6,880 bases of DNA from Pseudomonadota bacterium (lineage in GTDB: Bacteria; Pseudomonadota; Gammaproteobacteria; Burkholderiales; Burkholderiaceae_D): contig JAEZLB010000371.1 of assembly GCA_023435945.1 (NCBI GenBank), forward strand, positions 1 through 6,880, given 5' to 3'. Below the pieces are notes generated by a model. The model saw only the letters and a list, made by a program, of their open reading frames with translations. It was not told where the DNA came from and did no database searches. Below, one piece after another: positions 6,037 through 6,880 of the stretch (its first letter is position 1; each line of letters starts with the position of its first letter). A program made the position numbers and the translations under genes.

Positions 6037-6880
6037 TGGCCAGAGCGGCGCTTCTTCCATCAAGGGGATCTGCTCGCGCAGTTCGAGGATGCGATCCTGC
6101 CAATAACGCTGGGTGCCAAACCACGGAAAGGCAGCCGGGAAAGCAGGGTCATCCCAGCGGGAAGCCAGCCATGCGGAATAATGAATCAGTCGCAGCGTGC
6201 GCAGCGCTTCGATCAGGTGCAACTCGCGTGCATTGAATTCGCAGAAATCCTCATAGCCAGCCAGCACATCCGCCAGTTGCCGGCTCATGTCGGTACGTTC
6301 TCCGGATAACAGCATCCATAAATCCTGTATCGCCGGTCCCATGCGGCTATCGTCGAAGTCGACAAAATGGGGCCCCTGATCCGTCCACAGCAGATTGCCA
6401 CTATGACAGTCGCCATGAAGACGCAGCAATTGAATCTCGCCCGCTCTGTCATAAGCGTGACGCACACCCTGCAGGGCCTGATTCACCACACTCTCCCATA
6501 CCGGCCGCAGATCGGAAGGGATGAAATCGTTTTCCAGCAAATAATCGCGTGCGGCTTCGCCGAAGGTATGCAGATCCAGCGTGGGGCGTTCACGATAGCG
6601 GGTGCGCTGGCCTAAGGCATGAATACGGCCCATGAAGCGGCCTATCCATTCCAGCGTCGTAGGGTCTTCCAGTTCCGGTGTGCGCCCGCCCTGTCGGGGG
6701 AATACAGTGAAACGGAAATCCTGGAATTCGTGCAGCGTGCGTCCCGCTATTTCCAGCGGCGCCACCACGGGGACTTCTTGTTCAGCCAGTTCGTCCACGA
6801 ACGCATGCTCTTCCAGAATGGCGGCATTGCTCCAGCGATTGGGGCGGTAAAACTTCCCCACGACCGGCGCTCCCTGTTCC
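6031..6880 (-). CDS. srkA: SrkA/YihE-type stress response protein kinase, 5' end outside the window
   Basis: SrkA (YihE) is a cytoplasmic Ser/Thr kinase of the aminoglycoside phosphotransferase-like fold; in E. coli it belongs to the Cpx stress regulon and counters stress-induced death (family knowledge). The visible 282 residues match the E. coli protein, as I remember it, from the conserved KFYRPxRW segment (about residue 53 there) to the end: ILEEHAF, the phosphotransferase loop LHGDCHSGNLLW with catalytic Asp codon at 6409-6411, the metal-binding FVDFDDSRMGPA, then QDLWMLLSG, LRTLRLIHYSAW and the WDDPAFP segment. The frame is open to the right edge: before GTG 6859-6861 the codons read EQGAPV, so that GTG is not the start and about 45 N-terminal residues are missing. 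It ends one nt from the convergent barrel-like gene. An extended 3' transcript could reach the minus-strand terminator at 5420. Confidence 0.94.
   Translation of the reverse strand, partial: EQGAPVVGKFYRPNRWSNAAILEEHAFVDELAEQEVPVVAPLEIAGRTLHEFQDFRFTVFPRQGGRTPELEDPTTLEWIGRFMGRIHALGQRTRYRERPTLDLHTFGEAARDYLLENDFIPSDLRPVWESVVNQALQGVRHAYDRAGEIQLLRLHGDCHSGNLLWTDQGPHFVDFDDSRMGPAIQDLWMLLSGERTDMSRQLADVLAGYEDFCEFNARELHLIEALRTLRLIHYSAWLASRWDDPAFPAAFPWFGTQRYWQDRILELREQIPLMEEAPLWPA

Noticed and set aside
6859..6861. GTG at 6859-6861 as start of the kinase gene
   Set aside because: Family similarity and an open frame continue to the window edge, so the gene is cut, not short.

Overview
The window looks like an ordinary chromosomal segment of a Gram-negative proteobacterium. 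The gene content (rsgA, a pterin dehydratase, an M48/Ste24-type protease, orn, an srkA/yihE-type kinase, a YecA-type SEC-C protein) and the moderate-to-high GC point to the Betaproteobacteria. I infer this from gene order and protein similarity as I remember them; the sequence has no rRNA or other direct taxonomic marker. I see no tRNA or rRNA gene, transposase, integrase or CRISPR array.

Left part (19-2524, minus strand): a compact three-gene operon read right to left. It runs from a seven-helix M48 zinc protease, through a 17-nt gap with a good ribosome binding site, to a pterin-4a-carbinolamine dehydratase, which overlaps rsgA by 4 nt (ATGA). RsgA is the circularly permuted GTPase of 30S ribosome maturation. 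Diverging from this operon after only 43 nt is orn (2568-3155, plus), the oligoribonuclease that finishes RNA decay and degrades pGpG. Orn is followed in the same direction by a thiolase-family protein (3244-4425) with an altered active site.

Middle part: the thiolase converges on a UPF0149/YecA-like protein with a C-terminal SEC-C zinc motif (4439-5143, minus). A perfect 10-bp hairpin sits at the junction. Next comes the only sizeable non-coding stretch, 5144-5483. It holds several inverted repeats and a strong intrinsic terminator that works only on the minus strand.

Right part: a small secreted protein, probably an outer-membrane beta-barrel of a family I do not recognise (5484-6029, plus), converges with 1 nt between stop codons on an SrkA/YihE-type stress kinase (6031 to the right edge, minus, 5' end outside the window).

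Most genes are housekeeping functions (ribosome assembly, RNA turnover, stress response). I found no clear new multi-gene system. The points most worth a second look are the thiolase in which the usual catalytic His of the GHP motif is Asp, the unrecognised barrel-like gene, and the minus-strand terminator upstream of that gene, which has no minus-strand gene next to it.
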